Position numbers and translations under genes: made by a program
In this document: in pieces, positions 54,450-62,165 of the stretch
Layout of the letters: every line of letters starts with the position of its first letter
Numbering within the stretch: the stretch's first letter is position 1
Source of the DNA: Porphyromonadaceae bacterium CG2_30_38_12
GTDB taxonomy: Bacteria; Bacteroidota; Bacteroidia; Bacteroidales; Paludibacteraceae
Length of the DNA: 64,000 nt
NCBI GenBank assembly: GCA_001873635.1
Contig: MNZK01000059.1
Location: 1-64,000 of the forward strand
Reading direction: 5' to 3'
Notes under the pieces: generated by a model
Told to the model about the DNA's origin: nothing
The model's database searches: none
Seen by the model: the letters and a program-made list of their open reading frames with translations, nothing else

Positions 54450-55078
54450 GATTGAATTGTTTTAATTTTAAACGGGTTTAAAAACGAAATGTGCTTTCGT
54501 AAAAAAAGCACCATGATAAGTAGTGCGCTACAACAAATTGTAATAATTGCGCCATGTTCGGGGAAAAAAGTTGTTAGTGTGGAATCCCAATAAGGGCCTA
54601 AATAGTATCCGCCGCAAATGTAAAATACTGCCCACAAAGGGGAAGTAAACCACATAACAAAACCATACTTTTTAAATGGGAATTGCATAAGTCCTGATAA
54701 TACAGCAACATATCCTCTTATGAAAGGCGTTAAGCGACCAACAAAAACAAACCAAACACCTTTTTTTTTGATGTGTTGGCTAATATTATCGAGTTTTGTT
54801 TGTGAAATAGGAATCCATTTCGGTTTCCGTTGAAGTATCAAGTTACCAAAATAACGGAATATGACATACAACATAAATCCAGCTACTAAATCGCCTCCTA
54901 CGGCAGCCAACACATTGAAAGGTAAAAAGAGTGTGCCTAAAGAACATAAATATCCAGAGAAAATTAAAATAAATTCGTTAGGGATAGGACTTGGGAAACC
55001 CACTTCCTGAAGAAAAACCAATAAAAATATGGCATAATAACCATATTCAATGATGTTGCTTGTAAATGCTTGTTGCAT
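54446..55078 (-). CDS. DedA-family membrane protein
   Basis: A 210-residue protein of the DedA/SNARE-associated (VTT) family, now thought to flip undecaprenyl phosphate or phospholipids across the inner membrane. It has QEVGFPSPIPNEFILIFSGY near 25-44 with the re-entrant loop, FVGRLTPFIRGYVAVLSGL (the F-x-GR-x3-R motif) and PLWAVFYICGGYYLG. The acidic residue in the first motif and the arginine pair needed for proton-driven function are present. It overlaps the GT4 gene by 4 bases, suggesting that the two handle a common lipid. Confidence 0.93.
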   Translation of the reverse strand: MQQAFTSNIIEYGYYAIFLLVFLQEVGFPSPIPNEFILIFSGYLCSLGTLFLPFNVLAAVGGDLVAGFMLYVIFRYFGNLILQRKPKWIPISQTKLDNISQHIKKKGVWFVFVGRLTPFIRGYVAVLSGLMQFPFKKYGFVMWFTSPLWAVFYICGGYYLGPYWDSTLTTFFPEHGAIITICCSALLIMVLFLRKHISFLNPFKIKTIQS

Positions 55079-55445
55079 GTGAACTATATTTTGAGCACAA
55101 AATTAGGTCAGTAAGATGTTATTGTTGTGTCAAAAAAATTACAATGCTGTTATGCCTTTGAAACAAACAGCTTATTGCTCGATATGGAAGTTCAAACGGT
55201 TGTCTTTTGATTTGAAATTCAATCGTTTATGTTCTATTTGGGTAGATGAAACATGCACTTTACTGATTTTGGAGAGTTTTTCCGTTTTCGTTGTAGCTTA
55301 TTTTTATCAAGAGGTTCATTCTTCTTTGCAAGTAGAAGAATTCTATATGTGTGAAATATTTATTTCATAAGTTAGTAATATGTCGTTCATTTTAAACGTT
55401 TACATTTGTCAAATTATTTCACAAACAAAAAATATATACAAAAAA
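55079..55445 (+). promoter_or_regulatory. Spacer with -7 box at 55401-55408
   Basis: TACATTTG at 55401-55408 matches TAnnTTTG and lies 38 bases before ATG 55446, which argues against the open-frame start at 55380. An 84-codon frame (55116-55370) has no recognisable content and is probably not a gene. A dyad or terminator was not seen. Confidence 0.5.
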
Positions 55446-57053
55446 ATGAAACGAAGTATTCTATTTATAGTGCTGTTAATAAATGTATTTACATATTCAC
55501 AAACAGTGGTTAAAGGTTTTGTTTTCGACGATAAGAATGCAAACGAGAAGTTAGATAAAAATGAACAAGGCATTTCGAATGTTGCCGTATCGAATGGGAA
55601 AGAGGTAGTTTTAACTAATGCATCTGGTGAATATCGCATCGAGGTAGGTAACGATAATATCGTATTTATAATCAAGCCCTCTGGTTATGCTTTTAAATTA
55701 GATGAATATAATATTCCAAAATATTTTTATTGTCACAAGCCTCTTGGATCGCCTGCATTTCAATATAAGGCATTCGAACCAACTGGCAAATTACCAAAAA
55801 ATGTAAACTTTGGTTTAGCCAAAATAGCAGAAAGCGATAATTTTACTGGATTGATTTTTGGCGATCCACAACCCTATTTTAAGGAGCAAATTGATTTTTT
55901 CAGCAAGTCGATACTAGCAGATGTAATTACGAATAATCATTTCAATGCAATTTTCGGAATATCCTTAGGCGATATTACGGGCGATAATCCTGATTTGCAT
56001 TTGCCCTACAAGCAGGCAATTAAGTCTATTGGATTGCCATGGTACAATGTTATGGGTAACCACGATATGAATTACGATGCTAAAACCGATTCGTTATCTG
56101 ACGAATCGTTTGAAGCTCATTTCGGGCCAAATAACTTTTCGTTTAATTACGGGAAGGCTCATTTTATTATACTTGATAATATTCTATACCCCGACCCACG
56201 TGATGGGAATGGCTATTGGGGAGGTTTTAGAACCGACCAATTGCAATTTGTCGAAAATGATCTGAAGTATGTTGACAATGATAAATTAGTTGTGATTTCG
56301 TTGCATATTCCTTTGGACGATAAAGAGGAAGGGGAAATTGCATTCAGGCAACCGGACAGAAAGAAACTTTATGATTTATTGAAAAATCATAAGAATGTTT
56401 TGATATTATCTGCTCATTCCCATTTTCAATATCAATCGTCTGTTGGAAAAGAGCAAGGTATTGCACGTGAAAACCCAATTCACGAATTTAACGTAGGAGC
56501 AAGTTGTGGTGATTGGTATTCGGGTGTTTTTACAGCCAATGGATATCCGATAACAACTATGCGCGATGGAACACCACTTGGTTATGCTTTGATACGTGTT
56601 AATGGTAATAAATATGAGCTTGATTACAAGGTTGTTGAGAAGCCTGTTGATTACAGAATGTCCATTTATAATGCTAAAGTAGTGCCACAACGTAAGAGCG
56701 ACGGTTGGAGTTCCTATTCGGTATATGCTAACGTATTTTTAGCTTCAGAAAACGATGTGGTAGAATACAGAATTGATAACGGCGAATGGAGCAAAATGTC
56801 TTTAGTAAAAGAAGTTGACCCAGCCTATGTGCGATATGCTCAGGATTGGGATTATATAAAAAATTTAGAACTTGGTCGTCGTCCATCGGAGCCAATAGTT
56901 TGTTTACATTTGTGGAAAGCGCTGTTAAAATCAACATTGAGTTTAGGTAATCACACTGTGGAGGTACGGGCAAAAGATAGATTTGGTAGAGTATTTACAC
57001 AGCAAAGCACGTATGCTGTTGCTAAAGATCCTACGCTTGAATTGCTGAAATAG
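55446..57053 (+). CDS. Secreted calcineurin-like phosphoesterase with N- and C-terminal domains
   Basis: A 535-residue exported phosphoesterase. The signal peptide (MKRSILFIVLLINVFTYSQ) is followed by an Ig-like N-terminal domain (about 20-105, VKGFVFDDKNANEKLD) and the catalytic domain with GDPQPYF, SLGDITGD, MGNHDMNYD, SLHIPL and SAHSHFQ as metal ligands in order. A C-terminal beta domain of about 150 residues (MetallophosC type) follows. The same three-part build occurs in Bacteroidetes enzymes placed next to phosphonate genes. It may release phosphate or a phosphonate head group from an ester in the periplasm. It is convergent with the phosphonatase-like gene, sharing a bidirectional terminator. 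Confidence 0.9.
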   Translation: MKRSILFIVLLINVFTYSQTVVKGFVFDDKNANEKLDKNEQGISNVAVSNGKEVVLTNASGEYRIEVGNDNIVFIIKPSGYAFKLDEYNIPKYFYCHKPLGSPAFQYKAFEPTGKLPKNVNFGLAKIAESDNFTGLIFGDPQPYFKEQIDFFSKSILADVITNNHFNAIFGISLGDITGDNPDLHLPYKQAIKSIGLPWYNVMGNHDMNYDAKTDSLSDESFEAHFGPNNFSFNYGKAHFIILDNILYPDPRDGNGYWGGFRTDQLQFVENDLKYVDNDKLVVISLHIPLDDKEEGEIAFRQPDRKKLYDLLKNHKNVLILSAHSHFQYQSSVGKEQGIARENPIHEFNVGASCGDWYSGVFTANGYPITTMRDGTPLGYALIRVNGNKYELDYKVVEKPVDYRMSIYNAKVVPQRKSDGWSSYSVYANVFLASENDVVEYRIDNGEWSKMSLVKEVDPAYVRYAQDWDYIKNLELGRRPSEPIVCLHLWKALLKSTLSLGNHTVEVRAKDRFGRVFTQQSTYAVAKDPTLELLK

Positions 57054-57079
57054 CGATTTTTAGCATAATAAATTAACAA

Positions 57080-57123
57080 AACGAAAAACCCCTTTATGAT
57101 TGATTTCTTAGGGGTTTTTCGTT
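57080..57123. terminator. Bidirectional hairpin terminator
   Basis: AACGAAAAACCCCT (57080-57093) and AGGGGTTTTTCGTT (57110-57123) are perfect 14-bp arms with a 16-base loop. The arms contain A- and T-tracts, so the hairpin can stop both the phosphoesterase and the convergent HAD gene. Confidence 0.9.
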
Positions 57124-57142
57124 TTTTGTTAAAGTTTTGTTT

Positions 57143-57844
57143 CTAAAGAATTCCTTCCATAAAGGATTTAAAAGCAGACATTTCCTCAAACAAACCATCG
57201 TGTTGTAATACTTCTAACTGTTCACGTGAGTGAGTGCCGTTTGTAATACCGAAAGTATATTTACATCCGGCATTTTTACCTTCACCTAAATCCGAAGGTG
57301 TGTCGCCAATTTTTATTACCCTGCGAACGTCCGTAACGCCGCAAACTTCCATAGCTTTAAATATCATAAACGGAGCAGGTCGGCCGGCACTAACTTCGTC
57401 GCTTGCAACTGAACAATCAATAATATTTGAACTTTTTCCCCATGCTAAACGATTGATAATAATATCGGTAACTGTTCTGTAAAAACCAGTATTCAGGGCT
57501 ATTGTGATATCTTTACTTTTTAGAAATTCAAAAATTTCTAACGTTCCAATAGTTGGCAAAACGGGATTGGATAAATAATGATTTTCTAAAATGGTTTTAA
57601 AATAAGAGTATGTTTTTTCAATTTCCTGATGAATACTATCTTCGGGCTCGCCTTTCAGATGTTTGTGCCAGAGGGTTTCGAAAACTTTAATTTTCGACCA
57701 GCCCATCATGGCATTAATTTCAGAGTGAGAAACCTCAAGTCCACTATTGTTGATTGCTTCTTGAAAGCATTTTTCTACTTCGTTGTTGTCCTGTACGGTA
57801 GTTCCTGCCATATCAAACACAACCATTTTAATTCGTTTCGACAT
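57143..57844 (-). CDS. Phosphonatase-like HAD hydrolase (PhnX-like)
   Basis: A 233-residue HAD-superfamily enzyme. Motif I is FDMAGTTVQD (nucleophile D11), with the D-x-AGT form specific to phosphonoacetaldehyde hydrolases and close relatives. MMGWSKIKVF places K51 where PhnX has its Schiff-base lysine (MGLLK in B. cereus). IKIGDTPSDLGEGKNAG supplies the Mg2+-binding motif IV. PhnX splits phosphonoacetaldehyde into acetaldehyde and phosphate, and this is the product of PhnW encoded 2.3 kb away. The protein is nearest to the phosphonatase-like subgroup, so the reaction is likely but not certain. Confidence 0.85.
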   Translation of the reverse strand: MSKRIKMVVFDMAGTTVQDNNEVEKCFQEAINNSGLEVSHSEINAMMGWSKIKVFETLWHKHLKGEPEDSIHQEIEKTYSYFKTILENHYLSNPVLPTIGTLEIFEFLKSKDITIALNTGFYRTVTDIIINRLAWGKSSNIIDCSVASDEVSAGRPAPFMIFKAMEVCGVTDVRRVIKIGDTPSDLGEGKNAGCKYTFGITNGTHSREQLEVLQHDGLFEEMSAFKSFMEGIL

Positions 57845-57863
57845 AAATTTTTAATTGTTTTAT

Positions 57864-58436
57864 TTAGTTAAATAGTAAATATATTACTAATATTTGAGCC
57901 GTTTTGTTGGTTTTATTCATTTTTAAATGTGGTACTTTTCCATCAAAGAAAAGCGAATCGCCTTGTTCTACCGTAAGCATTAATTCATTCAAACGATACT
58001 CAATCTCACCTTCGATTAAATATATAAATTCCATACCATCAGTTGATACAAGCTCGCGTTGTGCATTGGGTTCTAAAGTGAGGAGCACTGCATTAAAAGT
58101 GATGTCTTTAAATGAATGGCTGATTATGTTAAAGTAATTATAACCAACTGAATCTTCTTTTAGTATTGGGCTGTAATTTATTTTTTTTGTAAGCATATAG
58201 AATGGTTGATTCGTATTGTAATCAATGTTTTCGAAAAAGTTAGCTGGACATTCCTTAAGAGCCGAAATAACATGAAACATAACCGACAAAGAAGGGATAG
58301 TTCTACCATTTTCTATTTTAGAAAGCAGACCTTTGCTTATGTTAGCAGATGTAGCTACTTCCGTTAGTTTTAAGTCTTTCGATAGTCGAATTTCTTTCAT
58401 TCGTCTTCCAATATAATTCAGTTGATTGGCTTGCAT
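57864..58436 (-). CDS. XRE-cupin transcriptional regulator
   Basis: A 190-residue regulator: an N-terminal XRE helix-turn-helix (about 10-65, LTEVATSANISKGLLSKIEN) followed by a cupin sensor domain (about 110-190, EFIYLIEGEIEYRLNELML and FFDGKVPHLK). Proteins of this build sense a small molecule in the cupin and control a neighbouring pathway. It is located between the phosphonatase-like gene and the divergent transporter-phnW pair. Its -7 box, TATCTTTG (58481-58488, minus strand), lies in the intergenic space. It very probably regulates phosphonate use. Confidence 0.92.
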   Translation of the reverse strand: MQANQLNYIGRRMKEIRLSKDLKLTEVATSANISKGLLSKIENGRTIPSLSVMFHVISALKECPANFFENIDYNTNQPFYMLTKKINYSPILKEDSVGYNYFNIISHSFKDITFNAVLLTLEPNAQRELVSTDGMEFIYLIEGEIEYRLNELMLTVEQGDSLFFDGKVPHLKMNKTNKTAQILVIYLLFN

Positions 58437-58480
58437 AGTGTTTACAAATATTAAACTTATATGTTTTATTTTTTAAAATG

Positions 58481-58570
58481 CAAAGATAAAAAAAAACAAT
58501 AATACTTCTCATAAGTAATTAATATATAACTAAATTGAAATATGAATGTCATAATTGTCGCCTAATTTTG
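58481..58570. promoter_or_regulatory. Divergent promoter region of the phosphonate island
   Basis: A minus-strand TATCTTTG (58481-58488) faces the XRE-cupin gene and a plus-strand TAATTTTG (58563-58570) faces the transporter at 58609. The roughly 75 bases between the two would hold any operator. Confidence 0.55.
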
Positions 58571-58608
58571 TCATCAAAATAATTCTATCGTTTAATATAA
58601 GTAAACTT

Positions 58609-59976
58609 ATGGATATAAATTCTAAAGCAGAGGTAGGCTTAAACACCTGTTTGTCGAGAATAAAATTGAAAGAAAGTTTCTCTGGGGACACCTTAGAATT
58701 AATACATCAAAAAATAAAAGGTTTTCTTGCAAAAAGCCCCAAATGGGTATTTGTAGTATTTGCTTCGCTCATGGCATTTTTTACCTATTCGTGTATGTAT
58801 GCTTTTCGAAAAACCTTTACAGTAGCCACTTTCGATAATGAACTGCTTTGGGGTATCGATTATAAAATATGGTTAATAAGCTCACAACTAATCGGATATA
58901 TACTTTCGAAGTTCATAGGAATCAAATTGGTTTCCGAAATGAAAAGCCAAAATAGAACCTATTATATTTTGGCTGTTATTGGAATGGCGCAACTTGCACT
59001 TTTCTTTTTTGCAATTACACCCCGCCCGTGGAATATTGTATGGATGTTTTTCAATGGTTTACCCCTGGGTTTGGTTTGGGGAGTGGTTTTTTCGTACCTC
59101 GAAGGGCGCAAAACGACCGAAATAATGGCTTCGGTGCTTAGTATCAGTTTTATTTTTGCCTCAGGTTTTGTAAAGTCAGTAGGCAAATATATTTTGATGA
59201 ATTACAATGTATCTGAATATTGGATGCCTTTTGTGGTGGGCTGTTTGTTTCTTTTGCCCTTGATAGTTTCGGTTTGGTTGCTCAATATGATTCCGCCACC
59301 AAGTAATAATGATATTCAACATCGCACTGTGAGGTTACCGATGAATAGTGATGAGCGAAAACTTTTTCTGAAAAATTTTGCCTCAATATTAATTCCTGTG
59401 ACGGCAATTTATGTTTTTCTAACCATTTTACGTGATATACGAGATAATTTTGCAGCGGAAATATGGTCAGAACTCGGCAGGGGGAATACCCCAGAAATAT
59501 TTACAATCGCCGAACTTCCAGTGGGTGTAGGAGTGCTTGTAATTGTTGGTTTAATGTCTTTCGTAAAAAGTAACAAATTGGCTTTAAACACTTCTTTTTT
59601 TTTTATAGCTATTGGGTTTGGAGTTTCGATCTTTGCCACATGGGCTTTTCAATTGCATTACATTAACGGTTTGTCTTGGATGATTTTGATAGGTTTTGGA
59701 TTGTATCTTGGATATATTACCTATCAGGCTATGCTTTTCGAAAGGTTTATAGCAACATTTAAGCAGACAGGTAATATTGGGTTCTTGTTCTATTTTTCCG
59801 ATGCAATAGGTTATTTCGGAAGTATAACAGTTTTTGTACTTAAAAATTTTTATTCGGGGAATATCAGTTGGCTCAATTTTTTAGTCCAGTTAGTGCTATT
59901 TCTTTCAGTTATTAGTTTTGTACTATTTATTTTTACAGGTATTTTGTTACAAAGAAAATACAAATCAATTTGTTAA
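58609..59976 (+). CDS. DUF5690-type MFS transporter
   Basis: A 455-residue membrane protein with about 12 helices. The first loop, SLMAFFTYSCMYAFRKTFTVATF, and FNGLPLGLVWGVVFSYLEGRKTTE are features of the DUF5690 family, related to organophosphate:phosphate-type (OPA) MFS carriers (the YAFRK/GLxxG pattern). It lies upstream of phnW in the same direction (140 bases), so it probably imports 2-aminoethylphosphonate or a phosphonate ester. ATG 58609 is used; the frame upstream begins at a TTG that overlaps the promoter. Substrate is inferred from neighbours. Confidence 0.82.
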   Translation: MDINSKAEVGLNTCLSRIKLKESFSGDTLELIHQKIKGFLAKSPKWVFVVFASLMAFFTYSCMYAFRKTFTVATFDNELLWGIDYKIWLISSQLIGYILSKFIGIKLVSEMKSQNRTYYILAVIGMAQLALFFFAITPRPWNIVWMFFNGLPLGLVWGVVFSYLEGRKTTEIMASVLSISFIFASGFVKSVGKYILMNYNVSEYWMPFVVGCLFLLPLIVSVWLLNMIPPPSNNDIQHRTVRLPMNSDERKLFLKNFASILIPVTAIYVFLTILRDIRDNFAAEIWSELGRGNTPEIFTIAELPVGVGVLVIVGLMSFVKSNKLALNTSFFFIAIGFGVSIFATWAFQLHYINGLSWMILIGFGLYLGYITYQAMLFERFIATFKQTGNIGFLFYFSDAIGYFGSITVFVLKNFYSGNISWLNFLVQLVLFLSVISFVLFIFTGILLQRKYKSIC

Positions 59977-60116
59977 AACATCAACAGCAAACACAGCGAA
60001 TTTATTGAAATTAAAACTTTCACATTGTTTATTGCAATAAGTAAGCTAACAGTTAAAAGATAAAATAAAAATAATGCGCAAATTACTTACTAATTATCCA
60101 TTAAAAACAGAAACAA

Positions 60117-61238
60117 ATGAATGCGTTACAACTACCTGAAAATCCCTATTTATTGTTAACACCAGGTCCTTTATCAACAAGCAAAACAGTTAAAGCCACC
60201 ATGCTTCGTGATTGGTGTACGTGGGATGATGATTATAATGTAAACATAGTGCAGGAAATACGGCAGCGTTTGGTAAAAATGGCAACACGAAAACCTGAAA
60301 ATTACACTTCAGTACTGATGCAGGGCAGTGGTACATTTTCTGTCGAATCGGTAATTGGGTCTGTAATACCTGAAAACGGAAAACTTTTGGTTATTTCAAA
60401 CGGTGCTTATGGCGATCGCATGATTCGAATTAGCCAACTTTTGCGAATTGATTACAAAACGTATAAACTATTTGAAACACAACTACCTGATTTAGCCAAA
60501 ATAGAATCAATTTTAGCCGATAATAAGGATATCACGCATTTGGCTGTTGTGCATTGCGAAACGACAACAGGTATTTTGAACCCTGTTAAAGAAATCACGC
60601 ATCTTGCCAAAAAATATCATATAAAAACGATTGTTGATGCTATGAGTAGTTTTGGTGGTATTCAAATGGATATAGATGCATGGGAAATTGATTTTATGAT
60701 TAGCTCTGCTAATAAATGTATTCAGGGAGTTCCAGGTTTTGGATTTATCATTGCTCGTACTTCCGAATTAGAAGCATGCAGCAATTATGCCCGTTCACAC
60801 TCGTTGGATTTGTACGACCAATGGGCAACGATGGAAAAAGGCAAAGGGAAATGGCGTTTTACCTCTCCCACTCACGTTGTGCGAGCATTTATGCAAGCTT
60901 TGCTGGAGTTAGAAGAAGAAGGAGGAGTAGCTGCTCGTGAACAACGCTATACACAAAATCAGCAAACATTGGTAGCCGGGATGACAAGGTTAGGTTTTCA
61001 AACACTTTTACCAATTGCTTATCAATCGCCTATTATTACTTCATTTGTTTCCCCAGCTGATCGGGAATACAACTTCAAGCTTTTTTACGATTTACTAAAG
61101 TCGAAAGGATTTATTATCTATCCCGGCAAAGTTGCCCAAAGTGATACTTTCCGAATTGGGAGTATTGGCGAAATTTATCCTGTTCATATAAGTCATTTGT
61201 TGCATTCGATCCAGGAAATCAAATATTGGTCAAATTAA
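60117..61238 (+). CDS. phnW: 2-Aminoethylphosphonate--pyruvate transaminase
   Basis: PLP enzyme that converts 2-aminoethylphosphonate and pyruvate to phosphonoacetaldehyde and alanine. The 373-residue class V aminotransferase begins [20 protein letters not shown], includes CTWDDDYN near 34-41, [29 protein letters not shown] near 146-157 and the PLP lysine K200 in [28 protein letters not shown] near the end is also specific to PhnW. Phosphonoacetaldehyde would then go to the HAD enzyme. Length is normal for the family. Confidence 0.96.
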   Translation: MNALQLPENPYLLLTPGPLSTSKTVKATMLRDWCTWDDDYNVNIVQEIRQRLVKMATRKPENYTSVLMQGSGTFSVESVIGSVIPENGKLLVISNGAYGDRMIRISQLLRIDYKTYKLFETQLPDLAKIESILADNKDITHLAVVHCETTTGILNPVKEITHLAKKYHIKTIVDAMSSFGGIQMDIDAWEIDFMISSANKCIQGVPGFGFIIARTSELEACSNYARSHSLDLYDQWATMEKGKGKWRFTSPTHVVRAFMQALLELEEEGGVAAREQRYTQNQQTLVAGMTRLGFQTLLPIAYQSPIITSFVSPADREYNFKLFYDLLKSKGFIIYPGKVAQSDTFRIGSIGEIYPVHISHLLHSIQEIKYWSN

Positions 61239-61389
61239 CGGTGTTTTAATTTACTTATTACTGATTTTTTTTTTTTTGATGCGAGTTTAGAAAATTGAAA
61301 GTTTCTTATTTGTAAACAATTTTGCAATTTGTAACAACAACTTCATGTTTATATAAAACTACAATAACTACAATGAAATGTCACTGATC

Positions 61390-61397
61390 TACCTTTG
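61390..61397 (+). promoter_or_regulatory. -7 box (TACCTTTG) of the small secreted protein gene
   Basis: TACCTTTG matches TAnnTTTG and lies 59 bases before ATG 61456. The sequence just upstream is A/T-rich with no clear -33 TTTG. Confidence 0.5.
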
Positions 61398-61455
61398 TAC
61401 TGAAATTATTGCGGCGAATAACTATAGATAAAGGGTATTGGTAAATAAAATAATC

Positions 61456-62028
61456 ATGAAAAGAAAAATTTTGCTATTTCTGATTTTAGGTGGTGGATTA
61501 GTTTGGGCTAATGCTCAAATTACAACTACGGGACAAATTGCATCGAATAAAAAAATTGGCGGTGATTCGAGGTTAGAAAACACGATTAATTCGACGTTGA
61601 TTGCCAATAATGAAGTTTATTTTAGGTTTAGTTCAATAGATCAAAGTACTTACTTGAATCAGCTTAATGATGGCGAAGCAGGCAGCCATTTCTTAGGTGA
61701 AACTTTGGCTAAAAAAACGTACTTGTTCAAAAAGCGTTATACTCACAAAGAACCTATTGCACCAGGTAGTTCGGCTACAAAACTAATTTATCGAAAGTAT
61801 GACATTTATTTTTCAGTTAAAAAAATTGAAAAATATTTGAAAGCTGAACTTAAAAAGGGGAAAATTTCCACTGCTGATGCAGCTCAAAAATATAACAAAG
61901 TTCTTGATGTAGCATTAAATGTTTTGGACGAAGATACTGAAAAATTTCAACGTCGTATCCTTTTGGCAAATGGAAACCCATCCGATTTACTCAAAATATT
62001 TGTTTATGAGGTAAAACTCGAAAACTAA
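61456..62028 (+). CDS. Secreted protein of unknown function upstream of susC
   Basis: A 190-residue exported protein: signal peptide MKRKILLFLILGGGLVWANA followed by Q. The mature part has a TTTGQIASNKKIGGDSRLEN start, a central beta/aromatic region and a charged helical half (IEKYLKAELKKGKIS). I do not recognise the family. It is 137 bases upstream of a SusC gene in the same direction and may be cotranscribed. ATG 61456 gives the complete signal peptide; an earlier in-frame start would only add charged residues. It could be a locus-specific accessory protein. Confidence 0.65.
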   Translation: MKRKILLFLILGGGLVWANAQITTTGQIASNKKIGGDSRLENTINSTLIANNEVYFRFSSIDQSTYLNQLNDGEAGSHFLGETLAKKTYLFKKRYTHKEPIAPGSSATKLIYRKYDIYFSVKKIEKYLKAELKKGKISTADAAQKYNKVLDVALNVLDEDTEKFQRRILLANGNPSDLLKIFVYEVKLEN

Positions 62029-62165
62029 TATTCCTTGAATTTAAACCCCCTTTTATTTGGCTTAAATTATTGATTTGCTGTGTTTTGTTAAATCAAAACG
62101 GAGTGACATTGGGGTTTTTATGCTCAAAAAACAAGAATTATAATCCATAAATTAAAAACAAAAAC

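Noticed and set aside
55116-55370. 84-codon plus-strand frame before the phosphoesterase
   Set aside because: Composition is like intergenic DNA with no motif; the -7 box for the next gene lies after it.
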